Source: Cucumis sativus (Eukaryota > Streptophyta > Magnoliopsida > Cucurbitales > Cucurbitaceae). From it: DNA of 64,000 bases. The notes under the pieces are model-generated. The model did not search any database and was not told the origin of the DNA. It saw only the letters and a program-made list of their open reading frames with translations. Shown here piece after piece: positions 18,613 to 30,699 of this stretch; position 1 is the first letter of the stretch, and each line of letters begins with the position of its first letter. Where the stretch lies: positions 17,326,307 through 17,390,306 of the forward strand of contig NC_026661.2 of NCBI RefSeq assembly GCF_000004075.3, given 5' to 3'. The position numbers and the translations under genes were made by a program.

Positions 18613-21600
18613 CATGTTTTGATTTTGTTTTCTAAACAAGAGATTGCTTACGTTTTATGGTGGAGTTAAATACATGTACTTCTCTTTCCCTTTTACGTTT
18701 TGTGATTGTGATTCTAATTAGAGTTAATTTCATCAGAAGTTGCTTTTTATCATATTACTGTCCATGAGTTTCTGCATGTGGTGATCATATATCGGTGTGG
18801 CTTTTGTTACCAAGTTTCTTCTTGATGTAAAAGTGGTAAACTGTACCTTGGTGGCAAAATGCAGTATTTGAACTTTGGAGGAACACTTTTGTGCTCCACG
18901 ATAAGAAGATAGCAAGATAGTCGATCAAGAAGTGGATACTCCTCCATTCAGCTTTGTTAATGTAGTCTATCCAATCTATGAGCGTTGTTCAATTTATTCC
19001 ACTTCCTGAATGGTCCTGGGGTTTCTCCACGGTGATTAACAAGGTACTGGTTAGTAGTTTCTCGGTCATTTACTGCAAACTGTAAAGTGTGCCAGCTACT
19101 TAGCCTGAGACTAGGATCGGCATTTGAGACTGTCTTGCAGTGATCGGACTAATTATCTGCTTTTAGATTCTTATGTTGCACAAGATTGTTTTAGAATCGT
19201 CAAATTGCCATGTGGCCTTGTGGGATTAATTTGTTAAAAGTGTGATGTGATCAAATAAATTGTAATAGTTAGGATTATTGTCTACATGAATATGATTATT
19301 CCAAAAACAGTGGAAACGTTTTTTTTTTTATAAAATAACATTTGTAATAGTTCAGATTATTGTCCACATTGATATGAGTATTCCCAAAATTGTGATGCCA
19401 TATTTTTAGCAAGCTTGATTTTTTGTATGACCTTATATTCTGCCGTTTTTCTCTTGTTGAAAGTTGGACTATAAAAAAAAAATTGAGTGATGGAAGACAA
19501 TTAAAGCCACCACGTTTTTCTTGGTATTAGTTGGACAATCTCTGATGGTCATGATACATCTTTTGAAATTTTACTTAGTTTGATGTCCTGAATAATAGAG
19601 ATTTTTTCTTGAACCTTTTAGGTTCTCTTAGGGTTCTCTCTAGAAGACTATGTTATCTAGGATCGTGGTTTGATGCTCTTTGGTGCGAAACTTTTGTCCT
19701 TTGATCATTGATCCTTTTAGGGCTTTCAGCCTCTATACTTCATTTTCCTCATGGGAAGCTTCATTGTGATTCTTCCATGATGGTTGGGAGACTTTATCTT
19801 CCTTTTATAATTTTGTCCATCAATTGTAAGACTTGTTATCATTTGGAAAAGCTTCTCATTTGTAAGAAACCTCTAAATTGTAAGACTTCTAGTTACTATC
19901 ATTTGGAAAAGCTTCTCACCTCCCCCACATGGTCACCTAGTGCGAATCCTAGACCTATACAAATCTTGCGGTATTCTTCTTAACCCGTACAACTCTTCCC
20001 TTGAAACTGTTTCAAAGAGTTAAACTGTGGAAAACACTTTATTAGTGGCCTTGTCCAACTTTAGGTCTCTATTTTTACTTGGATGTAGGAGTGAATCCAA
20101 CTTAGGTCTCTTTGTTTGATGATGTGGTTCTAGGAGTGAATCTTGCCTGGACACTCACCTTAATAGAGCCAATCTTGCTCAACCTTTCACATATAGAGTC
20201 AATTGACTTGAGCTAAGTCACTCTATTACACATACAAGTTTCAACTCTTTTGTCATTACATTCCCTAATTCATTTTGTAGCCCTGATTGGAGGATTGGGG
20301 TTTCTTTAGAGAATTGTTTTATGGAGTTCCTTACCTTTGATGATTGGTTCCATCAAACACAATTTGGAACCAGGTAGGAACAATTCTCAAGTTTTCACGA
20401 ATGGCCCAATTTTTCTTAGCTTTAAGTTAACATTAGGTGGACCTTCCCTGTAGAAACTGCCAAGTGACCACCTTTCAAGAAAGTGTTTGAGCAGTTATAA
20501 CGACAACTGAGAAACTGGAGGACACGTTCAAAAGAGAATAACGGATAACGGAGCAAGGGAAATTAGACATGACTACCAAAGATTAATGTTATCCCACCAC
20601 TAGATCCATGCAGTAGTAACAAATGGCCATGAGTTAGCTTTTTGAAAACAAAGTCATGGTCCCTGTGAGCTTGATCAGATGACCTAACCCATGGTTCTCG
20701 ACTACGAGTCATTGTCATTGAAAAATAAAAAAAAAGGCATAACGTCTCAAAAGTGATCTTTTTAGATATTGGTTGTGTAGAGGCCTAACGATATATATTG
20801 AAATTCTTTTTTACAATGTGAATATCTACTCCTTTTATTTCCACTTTGGTTTTGCTTTTTAAGATGATGCTTACATGCCAAGTAGTAAATGTAAAGATTC
20901 TACTTCAGTGGTGCCAATTTTTCTGGATAGACAGACACTATTCTCCTTTTATTCAGGTAGTGTCTAGGATGAGCTATCGAGGTGAGAATGGTGGTATTGT
21001 GATACCTTGCGCTGTCTAATGCTAATGTCCAGTTGAAAATGGTTTTGAGTTTAAGTTGGTTGAATGGGCTCTCAAAGCTTCCCTGAAATGAACAGATTAT
21101 GACCTGGGAGATTTCCATTGCCGAGTAACTTAGGTGAAGAGACTTTTCCCACAGTTTGATGTGATGTAAAATAAGGGCCCAAGTTAAGGTATCAAGCTTG
21201 CACTTGAATATGATCAACCTTAAAAAGCACTAGTTTCTATGAAATGAAAATTGAAAACCATTCATATACAACTAAAATTGACGTACTAATAAAATATATT
21301 AACTTGAAGACTTATTGGCAGTAGGGAAGTAGAAGTAGAATTCTTTAGTCTCAGTCAGATTCATTCCTTTCTCGAAAATCTAAAAAACACTTTCAGAGGT
21401 GAAGAAAAAAGAGAAAAACAACAAAAGGGAGTGTGACATACAGCTTTGGAATCTTAAGGTTGCCTTGTCCTGGACACCAAACTCCATCCCAAGAAATGAG
21501 AAGAAAAGAAAAGAAAAGAAAAAGAAAAAGAAAAAGATAAAACATTTGTAAATGAAATGACGAGTGGATCGGACTGAATCACTGAACCAAATCAAGGACT
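18613..21600. other. Gene-free stretch with local duplications
   Basis: No supported gene. Two small tandem duplications are visible. TGTAATAGTT(A/C)(G/A)GATTATTG is repeated with its 50-bp context at 19260-19310 and 19341-19391. TTGTAAGACTT with ATCATTTGGAAAAGCTTCTCA appears at 19825-19860 and 19877-19918. Open frames at 19708-19983 (+) and 20900-21217 (-) lack family motifs and are probably chance. 21503-21534 is an AAAGA-type simple repeat. Confidence 0.5.
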
Positions 21601-22150
21601 TACCTCGTTAGGCTCTCTTTTACTCCATGCTTAAGCTGGCAAACAAAGACATACAAACAAATCTCTTTGATTTTTTTGCAGTGTTTGCGGTGAGAGTGAG
21701 GTCATTTACCCACACAACCAATTACCTTTTCTTTTTCTTTTATTATTTCTCTTTTTAGTACTTATTACCAAAATATTAACTTTTCTTTTAATAATGTTTT
21801 TTTAAAAATATTGTCAAAATTGGTGATAAAAATAGGACAGTAAAGTTGTAGTTATATATATATATAAATTCTTAAATCTCAACCTCCCAATAATAACATT
21901 CCTTAATTATTAAATTAACATATTTGATTATTTCTTCTTAAGAATCTTGGTTATGAACTTTTTTTTAAAAAATTCTTTAAATTTTTTCTTATTAAACTAT
22001 AGATATAAAATAAACAATGTTGAATAGATACACGTACTAACCAAATCACTGTTGTGCATTCATGTGAATAGTTTTTTTCTTTGTAGAAAACTTGTTATAG
22101 TTTTTCTGATTAATTAATGGGAATTAATTTAATCATTTAACTAGCATAAA
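21600..22150. other. AT-rich spacer
   Basis: Low-complexity A/T sequence with no open frame or known motif. Confidence 0.5.
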
Positions 22151-22194
22151 TTAAAGTGAATTAATTTAAATGGTATTTAAAAAAAATAACGAAA

Positions 22195-22312
22195 TAAATT
22201 AAAATATTTACAAGTTATAGCGAAATTTTGGATTCTATAAGTGATCGTATTCTATCAATATAGCATATCAATGATAGAATTTGCTATAAATTGTAAATAT
22301 TTTGTAAAATCC
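22195..22312. repeat. Miniature hairpin element, copy 1
   Basis: The left arm (22200-22239, AAAATATTTACAAGTTATAG and on) is the near-perfect reverse complement of the right arm (22272-22310, CTATAAATTGTAAATATTTT). The loop carries CTATCAATA and TATCAATGATAG. Size and lack of coding capacity suggest a MITE-like element. Confidence 0.65.
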
Positions 22313-22499
22313 ACCATTGACCTAATGCTGAATGAATACATATGTTGACTTCACTATCATCAACTCATGAATTAACCTTTTGAAAAATCAACATCTAATT
22401 ACCTATTCCTACAAAATAATGTTTAATTAAAAGATATTGTTAAATATATTTTTTTTTATTAAATTAACAAAATTCAAAATTAGGATATTTAATTGGAGA

Positions 22500-22700
22500 A
22501 TTGTCAAAAGTAGAAAATTTGACAAAATATTTATAACATATAACAAAATTTTTAAAATTTCTCCATAATAGATACTGATATCCTTCTATCAGTGGCATTA
22601 ATAGAAATATATATCAGTTTTTTATCTTATCATTGATAAAATTCAAAATTTTGCAGAGCTTGTAAATATTTTAATTTATTTTGCTATTTTTTAAAATGCT
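22500..22700. repeat. Miniature hairpin element, copy 2
   Basis: Same order as copy 1: AAAATATTTATAACATATAA, then CTTCTATCAGTG, CATTGATAAAATTC and TTGTAAATATTTTAATTTAT. It is more diverged. Confidence 0.6.
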
Positions 22701-22874
22701 CATATTTAATATATATATATATATATAGATAGATAAAGGGAAAAAAAAGAATATAGAAGTTTGTTAATAACGAAATAATTAAAATTAAACCAAAAGGTTG
22801 AATTTAATAAGAAAAATTGAAAATGTGAGATTGAAATATGTAAAATTTAAAAATAAAAAGAATAAAAAAAGGGG

Positions 22875-23040
22875 TATTTTTAAAAGTAGTAGATTTTACA
22901 AAATATTTACAACTTATAACAACTTCTATTACTAATAGTCATTGATATGATATAGTGATATAAGACTAACGGTGATAGAATCCAAAATTTTGATATAACT
23001 TATAAATATTTTAATTTATTCTTTTATTTTAAAAAAATGT
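22875..23040. repeat. Miniature hairpin element, copy 3
   Basis: Starts AAAATATTTACAACTTATAA, has CATTGATATGATATAGTGAT in the middle, and ends CTTATAAATATTTTAATTTA. It lies 175 bp from copy 2 in the same orientation. Confidence 0.6.
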
Positions 23041-23149
23041 CACATGAAGAAATGTGTTGATAAGAAAATAATCCAATTCACAAATAAAATTTTAGGATTG
23101 AAATATTTGCCGTGATTTTATATATATAAAGAAAAAAAAAAAGAATAAA

Positions 23150-23760
23150 AAGTGTGAATGGGACCTCTCATGGAAGTCGTGGACACATTCCACGTCTTTG
23201 GTGAACAACTCAGCGAAGTCGTGGACACCTATTTTTGTGAATATTTTCCCTCATCTTATTTTTTACAATATTTTTTAAAATAACATTATTAAAATAAGTT
23301 TACAGAATATTGTTGGTTTTAAACTACTTAGGAAGACTCGCACTCTTTCTTTCAGAAACAAAAAATTCTTAAGAGGTCGAGTTCTGAACACCCGCCCTAA
23401 TTATTTGAACAAAATAAATAAATAAAGTCGAACGTTGAATGCTCGACCTACCTCTTACATTTTCAAAGTTTGACCACAAATGCAAATAGTATGCATGCTA
23501 TGTCGGACGTCGTGGTGCCATTTCAGTAGGGGGTAGGGTGAGGCTCAACTCGCCGTTTTCCCTTCAAAACCCCTTAAATCCCTTCCATTTATCACCTCTC
23601 GAGATCCCTTTGAAAATCCTTCTCCTCATATTGCTCTCGATACCTCCCCGAAAATCACTTCCCTTCCTTCTCTTCTATAATTCGAAAATTAGCTTCTACC
23701 ACTATTTCAAGCTTTCATTCCTTCGTTGAAAACCCTTCCACTCTCGTCTTGAAATATTTG
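23150..23760. other. Higher-GC island, possible transposon or gene remnant
   Basis: It carries the direct repeat GAAGTCGTGGACAC (near 23175 and 23215), a related GACGTCGTGG at about 23507, and repeated TCGA-containing words. A C/T-rich stretch of about 200 bp follows (23538-23729, open for 63 codons, rich in Pro/Leu/Ser). No motif is recognised. It reads like a leader or a decayed mobile element rather than a coding gene. Confidence 0.35.
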
Positions 23761-26080
23761 TGGGTATATTTTCGACAAACTAAATCCTTTTGTAAATATA
23801 TATATATAACAATATATATTCTCACATATCGTTTTTCTTCTTGCGGTTCTGTTTCCTTTTAGATTAATAACAAAAGGAAAAAAAATCACTTTGAAGTATA
23901 GAATTACGTTGTTATTCAATTTGTAAGTTTTTTTCTTCAACTTACTAAATCAAATCATATTAGGATTTGGTTCTAGAAGTTCTATTTTGTTGTTTATCAA
24001 ATTACTATAATTTTTAGTATATGACATTAATACGTTCTTTATATTTATTTAGTAGATTTGTGTTAATATTATGATATCATTCATGAGCTATTATTTTTTA
24101 TAGTTGAGTGTTTTGATATGTGTATTATGTTATAGTTTGATATGTGTATTTATTTAAAAGTTTTGTGCTAGTATTTGATAGATGTACAAAAAGTTAATAA
24201 TTAAAAAAAAATAAGTATTATTTTCTTTTAGAAAAAAAAAGTTAATAGGTTCGTGTTAGATTTACATGGTCTCGAAGAGAGTGATATTTTCCATAATTAA
24301 TTAGAAAAAAATGGTTTAATATAACTATTACTTTAATTACTTTCAAATTTTAGTTACTTCAATCTAAGAAGTATTTATTTTTTATTCTCAATTTAATTTA
24401 TATTTTTTTTTGTAAAAAATTAGTCTAGTGTCTTTTAATATTTAATTATGTATATTTGTTTGTCATTTTCTAGACAAACATGTAACATTTATATTGTTTA
24501 TAAATGAGCATATGATTGGAGTTGATTATAACCAACTTTGATGTGAAGTTAGTATAAATGTGGTTCGAACAATTCACTGAAATAGTGGGGTTATCACTTG
24601 GTTTACATATAAATTCAAACTAGATAGAGATAATATATAGACGTCTTAATTTAAAATTATCAGAATAAGGTTTATGTCATAACTATTCTAAATGAACAAG
24701 CAGTGAACACTATGTTTACTATTGCACTGTCGTTTCCGAACATAGTGCATTTGTATGTGACTGTTAGTAGAGTATATTTAGGTATAAACTTAAATGCATA
24801 ACCATGAGCATTTGAAAAATATGTTAATGTTGATCCATAATCCATTGTACCGCACCAATATGTAAGAATGAAGAAATGGTGGCTAACATAATGAATATAG
24901 AGATTTTAGAACACAGACTCATGATGAATTTGAAAAGATGGACTTTGATGGTTGCGAGCATGAATTTGTACTTGGAATTTTTCCATTGTAAATGTTCAAA
25001 ATATATAGTGTACTTTTCATTGTTACACAGAAAAAAAGAAAAAAACATTCTACAATTTTAGTATAAAATTGTAAATTATTTATAATTGGTTAAAATGGAC
25101 TTTTGCTTACTTTTTTTTCTTATGCCCTTAATGTTTAATTAATAAAAAAAATTATTTTTATACCGATAAAGACATTAAAATTCATGACCAATCGATCCCT
25201 ATAATTTAGAGACTAATCCATCATCTTTATACATTCATAGACACATGCACGGTAGTGGAGAAAATAACGAATATTTGTACTATAAAGCGCCTACAAGCTT
25301 CCCAACAAAGGACCAACAACAATAAGAGAATCAAGAGAAACTAGGAGCAATAAATAATTCAGGACGAAGACAATCAATTAGAAATCAAGCGATGTCCAAG
25401 TTGTGGAACATATTAATTTTTTTTTAAAAAAATTCATTGAATGAAAATTGTTGAATTATTGTATTAGACATTCTACTTTATATTTAATGATTTTTCAATC
25501 ACATACAATTACTAAAAAATTACCGCTTTCAACTAATACAAAACGAATGAATTACAACCCTAAATATCTATAGGAAATGACATTAATTAATTAATATAAA
25601 CCAAATGAATTACTAACATAAAATTATACACTCGAATGATGAAACTTTGATTAATGGTTGATTATTACAAATCTATCACGTCAGATAACTAACGTAGAAG
25701 TAAATTAAAAAATTAACGTAAAAATAAATTAATTTTTTTAAAAAAGAAGTTAAATTTTTTTTCTTAAATTTAAGATTACAAAATAACACATTTTTCTTAA
25801 TAAGTTTGAATAATAATAAAATTAAATCAATTTATTCATTAAAAAAAAATTGAATGAGGATAGGTTTTTTCATTAGAGGGAAAAAGTAAAATAATATTAA
25901 ATAAAAAAATTGAATGTTACTACAATTGAAATAGAAAAGAAAACTCAAATTCAAACATTTAATTGAAATGAAAAAAAGAATAAGTTTGGTAAATAATGTG
26001 TAAACCTAAAATATTTCAATAATAGGTCTCTTCAAAAACTGCTATATTTATATAATTTTTCGTAAGGTATTTTTCCCTTT
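23760..26080. other. AT-rich spacer
   Basis: No supported gene. Short open frames (for example 24824-25048 minus and 24876-25061 plus) overlap on opposite strands and show no motif. Confidence 0.5.
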
Positions 26081-26764
26081 GTTTTCCCAATTGGCTTCTC
26101 TGCTCATGTTCATTTGTTTTGACTCATAATTGATCGTCCCCACAATCCCCCCTTTCATCTTCTGACATCCCTTGTTTCACAAGTTAAACCCACCACTGAT
26201 ACTGAATAGCTACTTCTTGATATGGTTAAATTTAATTACTACTCACCATCACCACCACCCATCATCTTAGCAACCTTTCCTAGTTATGTCTCCATTAATC
26301 TTTTTCCAGCTTTCTTATCTTCCCCTCTTCTCTTAAACCTTTGCCTGTTTTTGTCAACACACACTAACCTGCTTTTGCTTTCCATCTCATTCAAATTAAA
26401 AGACTTTTTACAATAACAGAGATATTGTTTGTGAAAATAAATATTAATTCTTACTTGTATATATTATCATCGTTTACTTGTATATTTACTACCTTTTCTA
26501 CTTTTAATTGATGATGGACTACACATTCGCATCAGATTCTCTTTTCAACAGCTTTATAATCGGTAACACTCTCCAACTTTCTTATTTCCATAGAGAAATC
26601 CGGTGTCAAATCTAGAAGGGAAAAAAAAAAGGAGGGAGAGGGGGGTTGATTTTGAATTTGTTGTTCTTGGTGGGAAGGAAAAGAGATGATAGCATTGATG
26701 ATGATTGCCATTGGTGTAAATTTTGAAGCGTGCGTGAACAGTGTCAGAATTGTAGCAGTACCCC

Positions 26765-26800
<36 letters not shown>

Positions 26801-27240
26801 GTTGTGTTCTGTGCTTCTTCTGCTATGTTAAATGAGCCTTTTGCTGAGCCAAACTTACAGTAGTGAAGTGAATTCATAGGGTTATTATTAACTCTTCCTC
26901 CCAAAAAAATGTGCCTGCTGCATTCAATTTCAGCATAACCAAAGGCTAACCAATCTCCATTGTTGCCAAATTTAATAAATTTGTTTTGGAGTTGTAAGAA
27001 TCCATTTCAGTTGGTGGGAGGGATAGAGTTTTAGTACACTGACTACTTTTCTGCTGCTTCCTCAGAATCATCAGACACATTACTCTTAACCATAAAAGAC
27101 TATTGCTATTTATTGGATATCTCTCTCTCTTTCCATACCCTATATATTTCAATATCCTCAAATGAAAAATCCTACCTCTTTTCATACGTGGGTCCTGTAT
27201 ATACCTATTATTATTATTATTATTATTATTACCCTATAAA
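26080..27240. other. Mixed-composition stretch with microsatellites, no clear gene
   Basis: 26090-26420 is pyrimidine-rich on the plus strand and 26560-27190 is of more balanced composition, with weak minus-strand open frames (26554-26904 and 26946-27185) that run through a TA repeat. It contains (TA)n at 26770-26796 and (TTA)n at 27207-27231. It could be an untranslated or non-coding transcript; there is nothing decisive. Confidence 0.35.
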
Positions 27241-30200
27241 CTCATAACCTATTAGGCTAATACTAGGTATCAAATGGAATGACTGCTAAACTTTAGATTT
27301 AATTTCTATTATGCTTTGGATGGTCTACATATCTATCTATTTACCTTTTACTCTTTACATAAAGTTTGAACTTCAGTCTTTAAACTTTTGGTTTTGATTC
27401 CATTGTAAACGGAAGACTTACCTATTAAGTTTTTCACAACTGAGAGAGGATTATAGCAAATAATAACAGAAGTTTTCTTTTTCTTTCTTTTGTTTAGAAA
27501 ATTATTTATAAAAAAATCATTGTTAAAAGAAGTAAATGGTTCAACTCTTAGTGTTGTGTGAAAACATTTCCATAATATTTACTAGCTTAAACTTTTAATA
27601 TGTGTTTGAAAACCCTAATGAAATTGGAATGTATAGTTTGGATTAGAATGTTTTTAAATTTCTAAAATTGTAGATTTATTAAATCAAACAAAAAAAAATT
27701 TAAAAAAAAAGATATTTACCAATTTCCTTTTTAAAAAAAATAAGCAAATTGAAAAAGTACCCCTTAAAATTTGAATTTAAAAACTGAGTTCCTAATTTAG
27801 GAAAAAATCAAAATTGTAAATATTTTAACTAGAAAACTGAGCTTATTTTTCATAAATGAAAACTGAAATGACTCATTTTATATCAAAATTAATGCTTTAT
27901 TTCTTTGTTCTTTAAAGCTAATTTTTCTAATAATAGTAATCTCTTATGCTAATTCGTACTAAATTAATGAAGGGTCACCTCATCATTCTAAACAATAAAT
28001 AAATAAATAAAATTGTTCAAATTTGTAAATTTACCGAAAACAAATATTGACGATTTGAAAAAATCATAAATATGATTTTACATAAAAATAAAAATAAAGA
28101 TCTAAAATGGTTAAGGTATCTTCCACACTGCATGACGTAATAGCTGTGGTGACAGAGTAAGCAAACCTCGTGCGTCCAATCCTTCCCCACGTCATATATA
28201 TATAATCTAACAAAGAGGTTTAGGGAAAAAAAAAAAGGAAAAAAGAAATGGACAAAACAGTACGTTTGTGTAATATCAGAAAAATGGTCATCAATGTTGA
28301 TATTAAATATAAAGAGGTTTTTGGTTTTGGGTAAGTTTTGGTTTATTTGAAGAATATGTTTATTTTCCGTTTGTAATTTATTATTGTGTTGTATGGGTAG
28401 TAAGTACTACTCCAAGTACATCCCTTTTATTATTGTATCATAATTAACTATATCTTTTAAAAAATAAAGACTTTTATATTTCATGACATAATGTAGAATA
28501 ATATGATAAATAAAATATCTATACATATATCCAATATATATATATTTTTATAAATATTCGTAAATGATAATATCACAATTGTTAGTCTAATATGAATAAT
28601 AATGTTAATAACTATATTAATAACTTAGTTTATAAAATTGAAATATTGAATATCAACATCTTCAAAATTTTAATCTTAGATTTAATTATTTTCTTCTATT
28701 TTAAACCATCCTTATTTATTTTTATTTTTTTGAAAATTTCATAAAGAAACTCAATTTGAAAATGCAATGCTTTTGTACTTTTAAAGCTTAATAAACACAC
28801 ATACATATAGTTAAGCTTTTCTTATGAAGAATGTTTAACTTAATTTAAACAATCAAAGTTTCAACTTGCAGCCACTAAAATTATTGGTTACATTTACTCT
28901 TATAAGGAAAATTGACCCTTTTTAAGGCCAAAATTTTAAATTTGGATTTTCCATTTTCATCCTTCCTACAATGTATTACGTCTCTAAATTTATAAGGAAA
29001 AAATTAATTTTATCTCTTGACTTTCTAAAACCAACTATATTTATTGGTCATTCTTCTTACACATTTAAAAAAAATGTCTATCTTAATTTTAAGATTTAAA
29101 TAATTATATTAGAAAAATTGCGACCAAAACATTTAGGAAAAACGGCTAATTACACCAATTTTTTTTTGTATATTACGAATATGACAAAATTAGTATATTA
29201 GACCGTAATCATAAGTTATTAGAGGGCTATTAGACAGTAATAAGACTACCGGAGAATCTTCACATTTAAATTTGCTACATGTGCAAATTTAGAAAATGTT
29301 GACATACATTTTATTATCATAATTTTTTTTGCATTTTTTTTGCAAAAGCCTCGTTAGGTTAAGAAATTGGCAAAATTGTAAGTGTAGCAATAATTATATG
29401 TCACTAATAATTAGCAAACATAACGCAATGTTCTAATTCTAAAGTTTGTCCATGGTAGATAATATATTACTAATAAAGAATTTCATTCGATAGATTTTTT
29501 TATATTTAAAATAATTAAATTTTGTATTTTGCATTTACTTATTACCGTTAAAATGCTAACTATTCCAATTACCTTTATATTATTTTATCAATACAGTGAA
29601 AGAAATAAAATTGCCTTTGCCAAAGGAATAATATTAATCCATGAATGTTTGTTATTCAATACTTGCATGGTTTAATGGATGTTTTGAATCATGATCATAC
29701 TTGCCCATCCTACATCGAAAGGAAAGTATATAAAGAATCTATGTTCACGTGGAGAGTAAAAAGAGTTTGAAATTTAAATTACCAAAATTTGTTTAAAGAT
29801 AGAGAAAAATATACGTAAAAGTCGATATTAGTCTCATGCTTGTCACGTACATTTTTATGGTTAAATTTAAAATGAGAAAGTACAAAAACCCGAAGAATTA
29901 TATTGAAGGTGAGAAACGACCTACTTTTTCTAGAACTATAATGATATATATATATATATATTTATTTATTTATTTATAAAATAGATGATTTAGGTTATCC
30001 TTTTAAGAGTTTCATAAGTCGTAGATCCACATTATAGAAAATGTTATTTTCTTTTGGTGGGGTCATGCATTAGGCACACGCCTTGTTCGTTAATTTGGTC
30101 CCGAGACAATATTATCCTTGAGTCAGAACATGGCTACATTTTGTGTTGGCTCATCCTTGGCATAATCTCTAGTATAGGTAAGTTTTGGGTTTTGTAGGTA

Positions 30201-30400
30201 CTACTTTTGACCCTACTAGAACAAAATCATCCCTAACACCCTTGACTTAAACAACCCTAGTGAAGGGTAAAGAAGAAGAAAAAGTTGATTTTACACATCA
30301 TGGGTATAGAGTAATTAAAATTGGGATTCCAACCACAATAAGAAAAGTAAGGTAACATAAAAAGAGAGAAGATGGGTCAAACAACAAGAATAGTGATTGG
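27240..30400. other. AT-rich spacer
   Basis: No supported gene. Contains TA runs at about 28194-28206 and 29942-29960 and a CCACGTCAT G-box-like word at 28187. Confidence 0.5.
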
Positions 30401-30415
30401 ATGGATAGATAGTAT

Positions 30416-30679
30416 TTGAATTTTTGGGAATTGAAATTTCTTCTAATCTTCTTAGTTCTTCTTATGTGTTTCTTTTCCTTTTTGGCTTCATGTTCTTCTT
30501 CTTCTCCTTCTTCTTTAATTCATAATTATAATAATCTGTTTGAATCTCAGAACTTTTTATGCAGAGCCCATACCCTTTTCTTTCTTTGCTTCATAAAATG
30601 GCAACCAACAAACCCTAAACCCCACTTGGATTTTTCTGCCTCTTCCTTTCTCTCTCCCTCTTGCCTTTCCCAAAGTTGA
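30416..30679 (+). CDS. Possible small secreted peptide, 87 aa, doubtful
   Basis: The open frame begins MNFWELKFLLIFLVLLMCFF, a good signal-peptide-like segment with a likely cleavage near residue 25-28 (ASCSSS). The rest is short and contains one further hydrophobic patch and a Ser-rich end. No CLE, IDA, PSK or RALF motif is visible. It is the best-looking open frame in this gene-poor stretch, but length and composition are compatible with chance. Confidence 0.2.
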   Translation: MNFWELKFLLIFLVLLMCFFSFLASCSSSSPSSLIHNYNNLFESQNFLCRAHTLFFLCFIKWQPTNPKPHLDFSASSFLSPSCLSQS

Positions 30680-30699
30680 TGCCTTTATTTTTATTCTAA

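Noticed and set aside
29708..29734. TCCTACATCG followed by TATATAAA, resembling the upstream element and TATA box of plant snRNA genes
   Set aside because: The spacing is about 10 bp, too short for either Pol II (about 33) or Pol III (about 25) snRNA promoters, and no snRNA-like sequence follows.
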